The notes: generated from the letters alone by a model not told the origin. A stretch of 64,000 bases of DNA from an uncultured Muribaculaceae bacterium (GCA_934555895.1 CAKTFH010000001.1:124001-188000), one strand, 5' to 3'; positions 53,394-62,211 are shown, counted from the first letter of the stretch. Program-made: numbers and translations.

Positions 53394-54320
53394 ATGAAAA
53401 CTATGCGAATGCTCGCCGCGCTTCTGCTGGCGATTGCAGTATCCCTACCCATGGCTGCCAAAAAAAAGGCGCCGGCTCCCGACCCGAACGACACTCCGCG
53501 CCAGTGGACACAATTGCTGTGGCCGCAGGGGGCACCGCACCCCAAGACAGTGTTTCTTGATGACAAAGGAAATCCCCGTCAACCCAAAGATGTGGGCGAC
53601 ACGGCCAAGGTGCATGTGTTTCTGCCCGCACCCTCCAAAGCCAACGGCCAGGCTGTGGTGCTCGCCCCCGGAGGTGGATATGTGTGGCTCGCTATCGACA
53701 ACGAGGGCTACGGCTGGCAGAGATTCTTCAACGACCGCGGTATAGCGCTCATAGTGCTGCAGTACCGCCTTCCGGGAGGACAATGGGAAATACCGGTTGA
53801 GGATATTCAGGAAGCCGTGCGCCTGGTGCGCCGCAATGCCGCCGCTTGGAACATCGACCCATCCAAAATCGGTGTAGGCGGCTCGTCGGCCGGCGGACAC
53901 CTTGCCTCCACAGCTGTGACCCACTTCACCAAACCTGTCAACGACGACCCGGTGAGCTGCCGCCCCGACTTCGGTATCCTCTATTATCCTGTGATAAGTT
54001 TCCTGCCGCAGTACAGCCACGGCGGAAGCCGCGTAGGTCTCCTCGGCCCCACCTTCCTTTGCGACCGCGAGCTGCAGTTCAGCAACGAGATGCATGTGAC
54101 ACCCGACACACCTCCCTGCATCATCTTTTTCTCGTCGGACGACGACATAGTGAACCCCGCCAACGGCCTCCTGTTTTATCAGGCTCTCTATGACAAAGGA
54201 GTACCCGCATCGCTCCACATCTATCCCGAGGGGCGCCACGGCTGGGGCAGCAACCCCGGCTTCAAGTTCCGCTCCACCATGGAGCAGGACCTCTCCACGT
54301 GGCTTGAGAACCTTCAGTAA
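53394..54320 (+). CDS. Exported alpha/beta hydrolase, acetyl-esterase-like
   Basis: 308 residues. A signal peptide (MKTMRMLAALLLAIAVSLPMAA) precedes an alpha/beta-hydrolase fold with the oxyanion motif APGGGYVWLA, the nucleophile elbow GVGGSSAGGHLAS, and the acid and His in FFSSDDDIVNP and EGRHGW. This layout matches BD-FAE/Axe-type esterases that remove acetyl groups from plant or host glycans. No polysaccharide locus adjoins it. Substrate inferred. Confidence 0.88.
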   Translation: MKTMRMLAALLLAIAVSLPMAAKKKAPAPDPNDTPRQWTQLLWPQGAPHPKTVFLDDKGNPRQPKDVGDTAKVHVFLPAPSKANGQAVVLAPGGGYVWLAIDNEGYGWQRFFNDRGIALIVLQYRLPGGQWEIPVEDIQEAVRLVRRNAAAWNIDPSKIGVGGSSAGGHLASTAVTHFTKPVNDDPVSCRPDFGILYYPVISFLPQYSHGGSRVGLLGPTFLCDRELQFSNEMHVTPDTPPCIIFFSSDDDIVNPANGLLFYQALYDKGVPASLHIYPEGRHGWGSNPGFKFRSTMEQDLSTWLENLQ

Positions 54321-54366
54321 CAACAGCCCTCCTTCATAACAACATTGCCCTCCCTGCGGGCACAAC

Positions 54367-54413
54367 CGAGGCTGCATCTTGCGGGTCGACACGCCCCCGA
54401 AGATGCAGCCTCG
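54367..54413. terminator. Hairpin between the convergent esterase and DUF362 genes
   Basis: CGAGGCTGCATCTT (54367-54380) pairs perfectly with AAGATGCAGCCTCG (54400-54413). The 19-base loop has its own short GC pairing. No strong T-run on either side. Confidence 0.65.
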
Positions 54414-54437
54414 AGTTTAAGAGTGTGTTACTCGGTA

Positions 54438-55397
54438 TTACTTGTCGATGGAGATGAGCTTATAGTCCTTCGAACCGAGACCGATCTTGGCGGCATGGTC
54501 CACGGTGTGGGTGCCGTGGCGTGAGCTGATGCGTTCAAGCAGCGGGCCGTTGTCGTTGCCCTCCGAGGGCTTCATGTTCATCACGAGGTCGAGACATGCC
54601 TGGTCGAGGGCAACGGGATCGGTGGAGGCGAGGATGCCCATATCCTTCAGCAGCGGCGCGTGAGGATGCGAATCGCAGTCGCAGTCCACGCTCATGTTCT
54701 GCATCACATTGATGTAAAGTATCTTCTCGCCATTGCCGAAATAGTCGTGCACCGCCTGGGCGGCAGCTGCCATCGACTCGAGGAAAGCTTCCTGCTTCGG
54801 CAGATTGCCCCACAGCTGAGGTGCGTCGTCGGTCACGCCGGCGGTGTGGATATACGCCTTGCCGTCGCGCGAGGCCACGCCGATGCTGGCGTTCTTGAGC
54901 ACGCCGCCGAAGCCGCCCATGGCATGTCCCTTGAAGTGGGCCAGGTTAATCATAAAATCGTAGTTGGCCAGATGTGAGCCCACGATGTCATATTTTATGT
55001 GGGTGGAGTCTTTCACGGGAATCTTCATGTCGCCGTCGCTATCCATGATATCGACCGGAGCTATTTTCGTAAACCCATGCTCATGCGCCACTTTTTCGTG
55101 CTCGGCGGTGTTGGCGCGGCGTCCGTCGTATGCGGTATTGCACTCCACTATCACACCGTCGACCTTGTCGACCAGCTGGCCTATCAGTTCGGGATGCAGC
55201 CAGTAGTTGCCGCCCGGCTCGCCCGTGGAGATTTTCACGGCAGTGCGCCCCTCGGCCTTGCGGCCTACTGCCTCGTAGATTTTCACAAGAGCCTCGGGAG
55301 ATATTTCCCTAGTCATATACACCTTGCTCTTGGCCATGGCGCCGGTCACGGCCATAGCGGCCACAGCCAGCGTGATTAAAGTTTTCTTCATTTTCAT
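54438..55397 (-). CDS. DUF362 family exported protein
   Basis: 319 residues. A signal peptide (TLITLAVAAMAVTGAMA) is followed by KVYMTREISPEALVKIYEAVGRK and the DUF362 core GNYWLHPELIGQLVDKVDG...ECNTAYDGRRANTAEHEKVAHEHGF, with NLAHFKGHAMGGFGGVLKN and STDPVALDQACLDLV. No ferredoxin-like CxxC clusters are seen. Family members are iron-sulfur-associated or metal-binding proteins of unknown function. It is followed on the same strand by the secreted repeat protein after 166 bases. Confidence 0.85.
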   Translation of the reverse strand: MKMKKTLITLAVAAMAVTGAMAKSKVYMTREISPEALVKIYEAVGRKAEGRTAVKISTGEPGGNYWLHPELIGQLVDKVDGVIVECNTAYDGRRANTAEHEKVAHEHGFTKIAPVDIMDSDGDMKIPVKDSTHIKYDIVGSHLANYDFMINLAHFKGHAMGGFGGVLKNASIGVASRDGKAYIHTAGVTDDAPQLWGNLPKQEAFLESMAAAAQAVHDYFGNGEKILYINVMQNMSVDCDCDSHPHAPLLKDMGILASTDPVALDQACLDLVMNMKPSEGNDNGPLLERISSRHGTHTVDHAAKIGLGSKDYKLISIDK

Positions 55398-55482
55398 TCC
55401 GTTTTAATGATTTACGAAGCAAAGTTACAAATTCTCCCCGCCACCGCAAAAGTCTCACCGTAACAGCTCTGTGAAGAAACCA

Positions 55483-55520
55483 TAAAACGAACTGCACCCC
55501 GGAATTTCGGAGTGCAGTTC
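55483..55520 (-). terminator. Terminator of the secreted repeat protein gene at 55564
   Basis: On the minus strand, arms of 9 bases (GAACTGCAC at 55489-55497 with GTGCAGTTC at 55512-55520) and an inner CCG/CGG close the stem, followed by GTTTTAT. Confidence 0.75.
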
Positions 55521-55539
55521 CTTTATTAGGGCTTCTTTA

Positions 55540-55554
55540 GAGCTTGTTTAATAA
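55540..55554 (+). repeat. 15-base match to the MITE terminal repeat
   Basis: GAGCTTGTTTAATAA is identical to the first 15 bases of the MITE ends at 38691. No second end was found nearby, so this is a solo fragment. Confidence 0.65.
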
Positions 55555-55563
55555 GAGAATGAT

Positions 55564-57150
55564 TTATCTGATTACGACCTTCTCCACCTTGTCGCCTGTG
55601 CGGCGCAGATAGATGCCGTTTTCAGGTGCGGCCACGCGCACACCCTGCAGGTTGTAATATACAGCCTCCTGTGCTGATTCGGCAGCAACCGACGATATGC
55701 CGGTGGGAGTGGGCAGCACGAGGGCGGTCTTGCCGTTCTTGTCGGCTTGGCGCCAGTTGCCGGCTATGAAGCTGCGCTCAGAAAAGAGCAGAGTCTTTTT
55801 CGGGAAAGTAATCTTTCCGTCCTTCAGCGTGCCGCACATCTTCTTGCTCTTCACATCGCCGAGAGTCATAGAGCCGTTTGCAAGGGCCTGCGCCGCTGTC
55901 GACGAGATGCGGGCATCGCCCACCTTGCCGTAATCGGCGCCAACAGGAGCCTCCTCGAGGATTACCGCATCGGGGTCGGTGGCATCGATGAAGATATAGT
56001 GGTTATGCGCGTGCTTGGCGCTGAATGCCTCGGCGGTATAGTCGGGATAACCCTCTCCGTAGGGGTTCACGATGCGATAGTAACCGGGACGGTCGACGCG
56101 CTGCTCCACAGCCACCTGATAGGTCTTGGGCTTCTTATCTCCGTAGAAACCCGAGAGAATGGCATCGGTAAAGGTGCCGGTACCGATATTCTCCCACTTG
56201 TCGGCATTTTCGGGAATGGTGTAGAACTCCTTGGAGTAGACACCCTTCACATTATTGTCTTCGTCGACAGTGACAATGAAACCGGTATGAAGCGTATTCT
56301 CGGTGTCGTTCTTGATATCCTCCTTCATGTAGGCCGAATATATGCAATAATAATAGCCGTCGCCAAGGTCCTCTATCAGGGGCTGGCCGTCGGTGATTGC
56401 CTCGGCTATCGCCTCGTCGGTCACATGACCCTTGACACAGTGGTAATATGCCTGCGCACAGGCGCCCCCGATGCCGTTCCATGCCATCGATTCCTTCTCC
56501 CCTGCGCAATACGACGAGATTATAAGGTCGGAGATGCGGTAGTTCTTCGCTCCGGGAAGCTTAAGCGCGAAAGCACCCGAGAGATTGGCGTCGTCGCCAC
56601 CCCAACGGTTATCGCCGATGCAGAGATAGATTTCGTTGGCGGGGAACGTGATATAGCCGTCGGCCAGACGGCCCATGTGGCCAAGTTCGGCCTGCTCCTC
56701 GAGCGACGAATAGCCATATTCGTCAACTATGGCATTGTAGTAGCCTTTGGTCATCACAGTCAGGGAAGTCTCTCCGTAGTCATCCCATTCCTCGGCCATG
56801 CGGAGGTCAGAGATTGGCATGAATACAGCCTCGGGGTCCATGGCGTTGATATACAGATAGTGGTCGGCCGATGAGTCGAGCACATAATTGTTTATCTTAC
56901 CGTAGATGGGAGTGTTTTTGCCGTAAGGATTCACTATGCGGTAATAGCCGGGATGCGACTCGCTCTCCTCGACTTTCACATCATAGGTCTTGGGAAGATG
57001 GTCGGTGAGATTCGAGAGAATATCCTCGGTGAATTCACATGTGCCGATCGATTTCCAGTCGGTGATTGTGCTCGGCTTGATATTCGTAGGTTTGGCGGTC
57101 GCCATCGCCACTGTCAGCGCGCACAGAGCAATTGTGTAGAGTTTTTTCAT
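55564..57150 (-). CDS. Secreted two-repeat protein with C-terminal sorting-like tail
   Basis: 528 residues. After a signal peptide (KKLYTIALCALTVAMATA) come two copies of a module. Each starts W..IGT..FT..IL and contains Y.V.VE...PGYYRIVNPYG, then an HY.YI.A.DP.AV strand and a DG.ITFP strand; they begin near residues 32 and 330. The tail YYNLQGVRVAAPENGIYLRRTGDKVEKVVIR is almost identical to that of the protein at 31846. A second paralogue lies at 60473. No enzyme motif is seen; the product is surface-exposed or secreted. A strong promoter lies upstream. Confidence 0.8.
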   Translation of the reverse strand: MKKLYTIALCALTVAMATAKPTNIKPSTITDWKSIGTCEFTEDILSNLTDHLPKTYDVKVEESESHPGYYRIVNPYGKNTPIYGKINNYVLDSSADHYLYINAMDPEAVFMPISDLRMAEEWDDYGETSLTVMTKGYYNAIVDEYGYSSLEEQAELGHMGRLADGYITFPANEIYLCIGDNRWGGDDANLSGAFALKLPGAKNYRISDLIISSYCAGEKESMAWNGIGGACAQAYYHCVKGHVTDEAIAEAITDGQPLIEDLGDGYYYCIYSAYMKEDIKNDTENTLHTGFIVTVDEDNNVKGVYSKEFYTIPENADKWENIGTGTFTDAILSGFYGDKKPKTYQVAVEQRVDRPGYYRIVNPYGEGYPDYTAEAFSAKHAHNHYIFIDATDPDAVILEEAPVGADYGKVGDARISSTAAQALANGSMTLGDVKSKKMCGTLKDGKITFPKKTLLFSERSFIAGNWRQADKNGKTALVLPTPTGISSVAAESAQEAVYYNLQGVRVAAPENGIYLRRTGDKVEKVVIR

Positions 57151-57226
57151 AAATATATCGGAATTTAAATGTGATTTCAGCTGTTAATTGGAAAATGATT
57201 CTTCGTGTGCCAATTTGTACCGTCGG

Positions 57227-57257
57227 CAAAATTACATAACTCATTTTAATACTCAAA
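57227..57257 (-). promoter_or_regulatory. Promoter of the secreted repeat protein gene
   Basis: On the minus strand TTTG (57254-57257), 19 bases, TAATTTTG (57227-57234). The leader is ~70 bases. Confidence 0.75.
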
Positions 57258-57441
57258 GCATATCGCACTCTATTTTTTTAAGTGTTTGTAAGCATATTTT
57301 GCAACCGGAAAGATTTTTATCAAAGTTTCATTCCCCTCAGCCCGAACGATACTGAAAAATGTGGCTGCAATATTATAATAGCAGTGCGATAATAATCAAA
57401 CCGCTTTACAAATCCGGAGGGTCAGCGCAATAAAATCGCCG

Positions 57442-57530
57442 ATTCCTTTGGATTTTTTCCAAAATCATCGAGTTATTCCTTTGGATTTTATCCGAAATCA
57501 TCGAGTTATTCCTTTGGATTTTTTCAAAGG
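57442..57530 (+). repeat. 33-bp tandem repeats (2.7 copies) with internal dyad
   Basis: Units are 57442-57474, 57475-57507 and a partial 57508-57530, each beginning ATTCCTTTGGATTTT and ending in ATCATCGAGTT. Unit 1 has TTTGGA/TCCAAA and the last, CCTTTG/CAAAGG, as inverted repeats. The third copy's TTTG at 57513-57516 is also the -33 box of the next gene. It looks like an array of operator sites. Confidence 0.75.
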
Positions 57531-57544
57531 AGTGATTATCTTTG
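57513..57544 (+). promoter_or_regulatory. Promoter of the AAA ATPase, overlapping the repeats
   Basis: TTTG (57513-57516), 20 bases, TATCTTTG (57537-57544). The -33 box is inside the last repeat copy, so a protein binding the repeats would block or modify transcription. Confidence 0.75.
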
Positions 57545-57567
57545 TATTCCGAAACAATCAATAGGCC

Positions 57568-58959
57568 ATGGCATATCTTGTAAGAAACATAGATAAAGAG
57601 CTCCTGAAATGGAAAGAATCCACTCGTCGGAAGCCCCTTCTTGTACGGGGCGCCAGACAGGTCGGCAAGTCTTGGGCCATAAGGCACTTGGGCGAAACAT
57701 TCAAATATTATCTTGAGATCAATCTTGAGAAAGAAAAGGATTTGTGCAGACTTTTTGAAGAAATCTCGGATGTGCGGGAACTAAGCCAGCGTCTTGGGAC
57801 AGTACATAATATACATGTAATTCCGGGTGACACTCTTCTGTTCATCGACGAAATTCAGAATTGTCCGGCAGCATTAAAAAGTCTGTGGTTTTTCAAAGAG
57901 AATTATCCTGAGCTGCATGTTGTGGCAGCAGGATCACTTCTGGAATTCGCATTGAATGAGATACCTGCATACGGAGTAGGGCGTATCAGATCTATGTTCA
58001 TGTATCCGATGTCGTTCAAAGAGTTCCTGATGGCGCGGGGCAAAGAATTATGGATAGAGGAAATTGCAAACGCTGATTGGGACCATCCTGTAGAAGAAAG
58101 CCTTCATTCACATATTGTTTCGGAATTCCGTTCGTTTTTGATGGTAGGAGGTATGCCGGCCAGTGTATCCGCTTGGATCGAGACTCAGGATTATTCAGCA
58201 TGTCAGGACGAACAGAACGACATCCAGCAAAGCTATTATGACGACTTTGCCAAATATGCGAAAAGAGTTGACCCGCAATTGCTCCGTAACACACTGGCAG
58301 CCGTAGTACACCAGTCAGGCAAGAAGTTTGTCTACAGTAAAGTGGACGGAGGATACAAGTCGGAAGAAGTCAAGGAGGGACTGAGGCTACTCAGGGACGC
58401 CGGAATAATCATCCCCGTGCAGATGTCAGCCGCGAACGGTCTCCCCTTGGGAGCGCAGGTGAATCCGAAGTTCACCAGATATGATTATCTCGATACAGGC
58501 CTGCTGCTTCGGGTGTTGGCGATGAACTATGATGATGACAAGGAACTGACCAGACTCATACTTGCAGGAGAAGCTCCTGAACTTGTGAACAAGGGTCTTG
58601 TGGCGGAACTGACAGCAGGGCTTGAGCTCATGAAATCCTCCAATCCACAGAGCAAGTATGAACTCTTTTACTGGGAGAATCTGGATAGAAATGCCACATC
58701 TGAAGTGGAGTATGTGATAGCCAAGAATGCAAAGTGCCTGCCCATTGAGGTAAAGGCCGGAACATCAGGAAAGATGAAGAGCCTTCGGCTTTTCATGAAT
58801 AGAAAAGATATTGCAACCGGCATACGCTGTTCGCTGGAAAATTTCGGACGGCTGAAAGTCTCGGATACCGATGAAACCGGACATCAGGTCAGTCGTACCA
58901 TTGGCACATTACCGCTTTATGCCATATGGAGACTATCCGATCTGCAACTTCCGGATTAG
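57568..58959 (+). CDS. AAA_14/DUF4143 ATPase
   Basis: 463 residues. The AAA_14 ATPase has Walker A VRGARQVGKSW and Walker B LLFIDEIQNCP, then HVVAAGSLLEFAL (sensor region). The C-terminal DUF4143 nuclease-like domain includes NATSEVEYVIAKNAKCLPIEVKAG with an E...E.K pattern (YVI...IEVK). The family is thought to act as an NTPase with an attached nuclease fold, sometimes in mobile or defence contexts. The gene is visibly AT-richer than its neighbours and uses AGA/AGG codons, a sign of transfer. Confidence 0.9.
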   Translation: MAYLVRNIDKELLKWKESTRRKPLLVRGARQVGKSWAIRHLGETFKYYLEINLEKEKDLCRLFEEISDVRELSQRLGTVHNIHVIPGDTLLFIDEIQNCPAALKSLWFFKENYPELHVVAAGSLLEFALNEIPAYGVGRIRSMFMYPMSFKEFLMARGKELWIEEIANADWDHPVEESLHSHIVSEFRSFLMVGGMPASVSAWIETQDYSACQDEQNDIQQSYYDDFAKYAKRVDPQLLRNTLAAVVHQSGKKFVYSKVDGGYKSEEVKEGLRLLRDAGIIIPVQMSAANGLPLGAQVNPKFTRYDYLDTGLLLRVLAMNYDDDKELTRLILAGEAPELVNKGLVAELTAGLELMKSSNPQSKYELFYWENLDRNATSEVEYVIAKNAKCLPIEVKAGTSGKMKSLRLFMNRKDIATGIRCSLENFGRLKVSDTDETGHQVSRTIGTLPLYAIWRLSDLQLPD

Positions 58960-59198
58960 TTTCCAAACCAAAAGTTTCTTAATGGATAACTTTGGGATTT
59001 TTGGTTTAAAGTTACTCCTGGAGCGATTTTATCGCGTCAGTAAGATGAATACAATTCCCCCATTCCTCAGACAAGCATCATCAGAAGAGACCGTGAGATG
59101 TATCATATATGATAATATTGTTACAATCGCTTGACAAGTAGCAAAATACGGAAAACTTTTTTTTACATTCGCAGAATTTAATCATCATCCCCTCCGAC
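58960..59198. other. 239-base intergenic region with an inverted repeat
   Basis: AAACCAAAA (58965-58973) pairs with TTTTGGTTT (58999-59007), and TAACTTT (58987-58993) with AAAGTTA (59008-59014). These could terminate the ATPase transcript. A TAACTTTG -7-like string lies at 58987-58994. No gene seen. Confidence 0.5.
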
Positions 59199-60347
59199 AT
59201 GAAAACAAACGCCATTTTCGCCTCAACATCGGTGCTTCTTGCATTGATGAGCGGTTGCGCATCAAAAAGCAATGATGTAGCCGATGCCAACAATCCGGTA
59301 ACAGTTATCAACTTCTGCGACAGCACAACTGCCGTCAACAATCAAATCATTATCCCAATCGACCTTGACAATATAATCGCATTTGAGGATTCTGAAGACT
59401 GGGCAAGTAAAGGTTTCGGCACGGATTTAGTCGGAGACGATATGATAATTACCAATGGCAGCGATGTGTTTTTATATAATATTCCCACCGGAAAGAAAAT
59501 CCGCTCTGTATCCCATTTGGGGAAAGAGCAAAACGAATATCGCCATATTTCCGATGTGGTTTGCGGCGACGACGGTTTGTGGATAGTCGAGAGCCATTGG
59601 CAGGACAGCACTTCAGTGCTGAGGCTATACGGGGGAACAGACAATGAGCTAATGTCAACCATTAAGAAAGGGCACATCGGCGACTTGACCGCATGTGCCG
59701 ACAGCGGATATCTGGCTACAAATGCCCTGAGTTTTGCCGGCGGTGATTTTTATCTGTATCGCCTTGATAAAAGTTTTAATGCGGTCGATTCTGTATTTCT
59801 TAAACACAGAGCTCCGCGAAAAGATATTTTCCAGGAAACAATAGGCATAGGACATGATGGCAAGAGATTTATCACCGTTTTTAACGATACAATATTTTCC
59901 ATCTCCCAGTCGCTTGAACTGACACCTGTCGTGGCACTTGACTATGGCGACAAGAAGATGCCGGATAGCATCTCACATATGAGATATCCAGACATTAACG
60001 ACTTTACAAAAGCCATCAGCCCATACATAAACTTAACCTGGCTTAAAAAATGTGATGATCTGCTGTTTTCCCGCTATGAGCTCGAAGACAACATTTATCT
60101 GTCGATATTCGATTGTAACACAGGTAAAAGACTCCTGCACAGCAAGATTACAAACGGCAATTACGGTCTGAATCTGGATGTGAACAGCACGATTATCTAT
60201 CCCGAAATCTGCGGAATTTGGGACGGTAACCTTCTGATTAAAATCCCCGCAGATGATGCTGCAAAAATAATCGGCAACGCCTGCGCTGCAATTGCTATGC
60301 TCCCGATCGACACCCTTCGCGGCAAACTCAGTCAGCCCGATAAGTAA
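59199..60347 (+). CDS. 6-bladed beta-propeller lipoprotein
   Basis: 382 residues. The signal ends in a lipobox LMSGC (Cys20). The rest shows the repeating strands of the Bacteroidetes 6-bladed beta-propeller lipoprotein family: a VFLYNIPTGKKIRSVSHLGKEQNEYRHISDV blade and LYRLDKSFNAVDSVFL, with SRYELEDNIYLSIFDCNTGKRLLH near the end. It sits on the cell surface or in the periplasm; a binding role is usual and no enzyme motif is seen. Like the ATPase before it, it is AT-richer than the rest of the window. Confidence 0.82.
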   Translation: MKTNAIFASTSVLLALMSGCASKSNDVADANNPVTVINFCDSTTAVNNQIIIPIDLDNIIAFEDSEDWASKGFGTDLVGDDMIITNGSDVFLYNIPTGKKIRSVSHLGKEQNEYRHISDVVCGDDGLWIVESHWQDSTSVLRLYGGTDNELMSTIKKGHIGDLTACADSGYLATNALSFAGGDFYLYRLDKSFNAVDSVFLKHRAPRKDIFQETIGIGHDGKRFITVFNDTIFSISQSLELTPVVALDYGDKKMPDSISHMRYPDINDFTKAISPYINLTWLKKCDDLLFSRYELEDNIYLSIFDCNTGKRLLHSKITNGNYGLNLDVNSTIIYPEICGIWDGNLLIKIPADDAAKIIGNACAAIAMLPIDTLRGKLSQPDK

Positions 60348-60438
60348 TGCATCGGGCGAATGTATATGTTTTTGCGGGCTAATACGGCATTTTCATCAAA
60401 TTATGGTCGGGTTATGAGCATATGACAAATAATTTTGT

Positions 60439-60446
60439 TACTTTTG
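60439..60446 (+). promoter_or_regulatory. -7 box of the secreted repeat protein gene at 60473
   Basis: TACTTTTG; a second candidate TAATTTTG lies at 60430-60437. No good -33 box. The upstream in-frame codon at 60422 is before these boxes and is not a plausible start. Confidence 0.55.
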
Positions 60447-60472
60447 CAACAATTCATCATTATCATAAGCTT

Positions 60473-62185
60473 ATGAATAAACTCTTTACTATGATTTTCA
60501 CCGCAGCACTCACAATGGGTGCTACGGCAGCCGCAGCTCCGGCCGAAATGACACTCACACCGGCTAAAATCGGGGCCAGAACAAATGTGGCTCACGCCAA
60601 GAAGCCCGCTGCCCGACTGAGCAGCGCACGCATCGCACCCGACAACGCTCCTATCAACGAGCCTCAGCAGTGGGTGGAGATGGGCACAGGCACATACACT
60701 GACGACATCCTCACATGCTGGACATTCTTCGACGACATCGAGCCCACCACTTATGAGGTGCGTGTGCAGCAGGACGAGGCCAATCCCGGCATCTACCGCA
60801 TCATCGACCCCTGGGCAAACTATCCCAACAGGGCCGCTATCGAGGAGCAGGAGGGTGAACTGACTCTCGGCGACGAGGTGTACATCACCCTCGATGCCCG
60901 CGACCCTGAGTTCGTGCGCCTGCTGCGCTCGCCTCTGGGCATGGCCGATTCGGGAGGCCCCACAGAAGTAATCGGCTACAGCGAGGCCTACGGCATCGAC
61001 GAGGATATCCTCGAAGAGCAGCTCGACATGCACGGAACCCTCGTGGACGGCATCATCACCTTCACCGACGAGAATGCCATCGGCATAATCCAGGCCGACG
61101 AGACCGAGGAGGACGGCGACTACATCTACAACACCAACCAGAACGGTGCATTCAAGCTGTGCCTGCCCGGTGCCGTGAATCCAGTGAACTACGATGTGAC
61201 CCTCTACCACACCGAGACTCTCTGCCCCGCACAGGGTTCTATATACCATATAGAATTGGGCGGCGACAACCGCATCGCCTCGCTCAAATATATCATCACC
61301 ACCGATATGTCAGACCAGGAGGCGGTAATAATGGAGATTCTCACATCTGGCATCGAGGCCCACATCGGCGACATCGTCACCATCGACCTGTCGGATGAAT
61401 CGGCACGCAGAAAATATCTCGTGGTCATTGCCTTCGACGAAAACGGCGAACCCCAGAGTGCCCAGTACGGCGTCTACACGCATCCCGAAGCCAATGCCGA
61501 CGAATGGCAGTACAAAGGCAAAGCCACAATGACCGAAGGTCTGCTGTCGTGCCTCACCTACGCGCCATTCACCTCCGAGGAATTCGAAGTGGAAGTGGAA
61601 GAAAACAAATATTTCGCCAACTACTTCCGCATCAGGAACCCCTATGCGACATGGGCCCAGACCCAGTCATATGTCACAGCATGCGACCACAACCATTACC
61701 TCTACATCAACGCCTACTACCCCGAGGATGTCTACATCGAATATAGCCCGCTCGGCCTGGATGTTAGCGTGTTCGGCGAGATGGCTGTGTCGAGCGACTA
61801 CTATTCCCTGATTCAGGAACACGGACATGATGTGCTCGCAAGCTACGGCATCCACAGCGGCGGCAAATTCGAGAACAATGTGATTACCTTCAACAACCGC
61901 AACGACATACGTGTGCTCTGCGCCGGTCTCGGAAACTGGTACTACACCAACCGCCTTATTAACCCCGACTATGACGAATCGGACGAGACATCGGAGCCCT
62001 ACCTCGCCGGACCGTTCAAGCTCGACCTTTCGAAGACTTCGGGCATCTGCGACATCAACGATGCTGAGCCCGAGAACGCCGAGCCTGAATATTTCAACCT
62101 CATGGGCGTGCGCATCAGCAAGCCCTCACATGGTGTGGCAATCCGCCGCACAGGCAACCGCGTCGAGAAAGTGGTGATTAAATAA
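60473..62185 (+). CDS. Secreted two-repeat protein, paralogue of the 55564 product
   Basis: 570 residues from the ATG at 60473. After a signal peptide (NKLFTMIFTAALTMGATAAAA) the same module occurs twice. The first starts WVEMGTGTYTDDILTCW...YEVRVQQDEANPGIYRIIDPW and the second WQYKGKATMTEGLLSC...FEVEVEENKYFANYFRIRNPYA. The tail YFNLMGVRISKPSHGVAIRRTGNRVEKVVIK again matches the other secreted proteins. I do not recognise the module family. A GH32 gene follows after a terminator. Confidence 0.8.
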   Translation: MNKLFTMIFTAALTMGATAAAAPAEMTLTPAKIGARTNVAHAKKPAARLSSARIAPDNAPINEPQQWVEMGTGTYTDDILTCWTFFDDIEPTTYEVRVQQDEANPGIYRIIDPWANYPNRAAIEEQEGELTLGDEVYITLDARDPEFVRLLRSPLGMADSGGPTEVIGYSEAYGIDEDILEEQLDMHGTLVDGIITFTDENAIGIIQADETEEDGDYIYNTNQNGAFKLCLPGAVNPVNYDVTLYHTETLCPAQGSIYHIELGGDNRIASLKYIITTDMSDQEAVIMEILTSGIEAHIGDIVTIDLSDESARRKYLVVIAFDENGEPQSAQYGVYTHPEANADEWQYKGKATMTEGLLSCLTYAPFTSEEFEVEVEENKYFANYFRIRNPYATWAQTQSYVTACDHNHYLYINAYYPEDVYIEYSPLGLDVSVFGEMAVSSDYYSLIQEHGHDVLASYGIHSGGKFENNVITFNNRNDIRVLCAGLGNWYYTNRLINPDYDESDETSEPYLAGPFKLDLSKTSGICDINDAEPENAEPEYFNLMGVRISKPSHGVAIRRTGNRVEKVVIK

Positions 62186-62211
62186 AACACTGCTTTCATC
62201 ACCCACATCAC

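Larger units (their letters stand above)
57151..57567. other. 417-base intergenic region with divergent promoters and tandem repeats
   Basis: It contains a minus-strand promoter (57227-57257), the 33-bp repeat array (57442-57530) and the plus-strand promoter of the AAA ATPase. No gene recognised; a 93-residue minus-strand frame here is just the repeat read backwards. Confidence 0.7.

Noticed and set aside
57442..57530. Possible CRISPR array
   Set aside because: The 33-bp units are directly adjacent with no unique spacers and only 2.7 copies; they overlap a promoter instead.
57406..57687. 93-residue minus-strand frame with a repeated IQRNNSMI motif
   Set aside because: The repeat in the peptide is the 33-bp DNA repeat read backwards; the frame overlaps the divergent promoter and the ATPase start.
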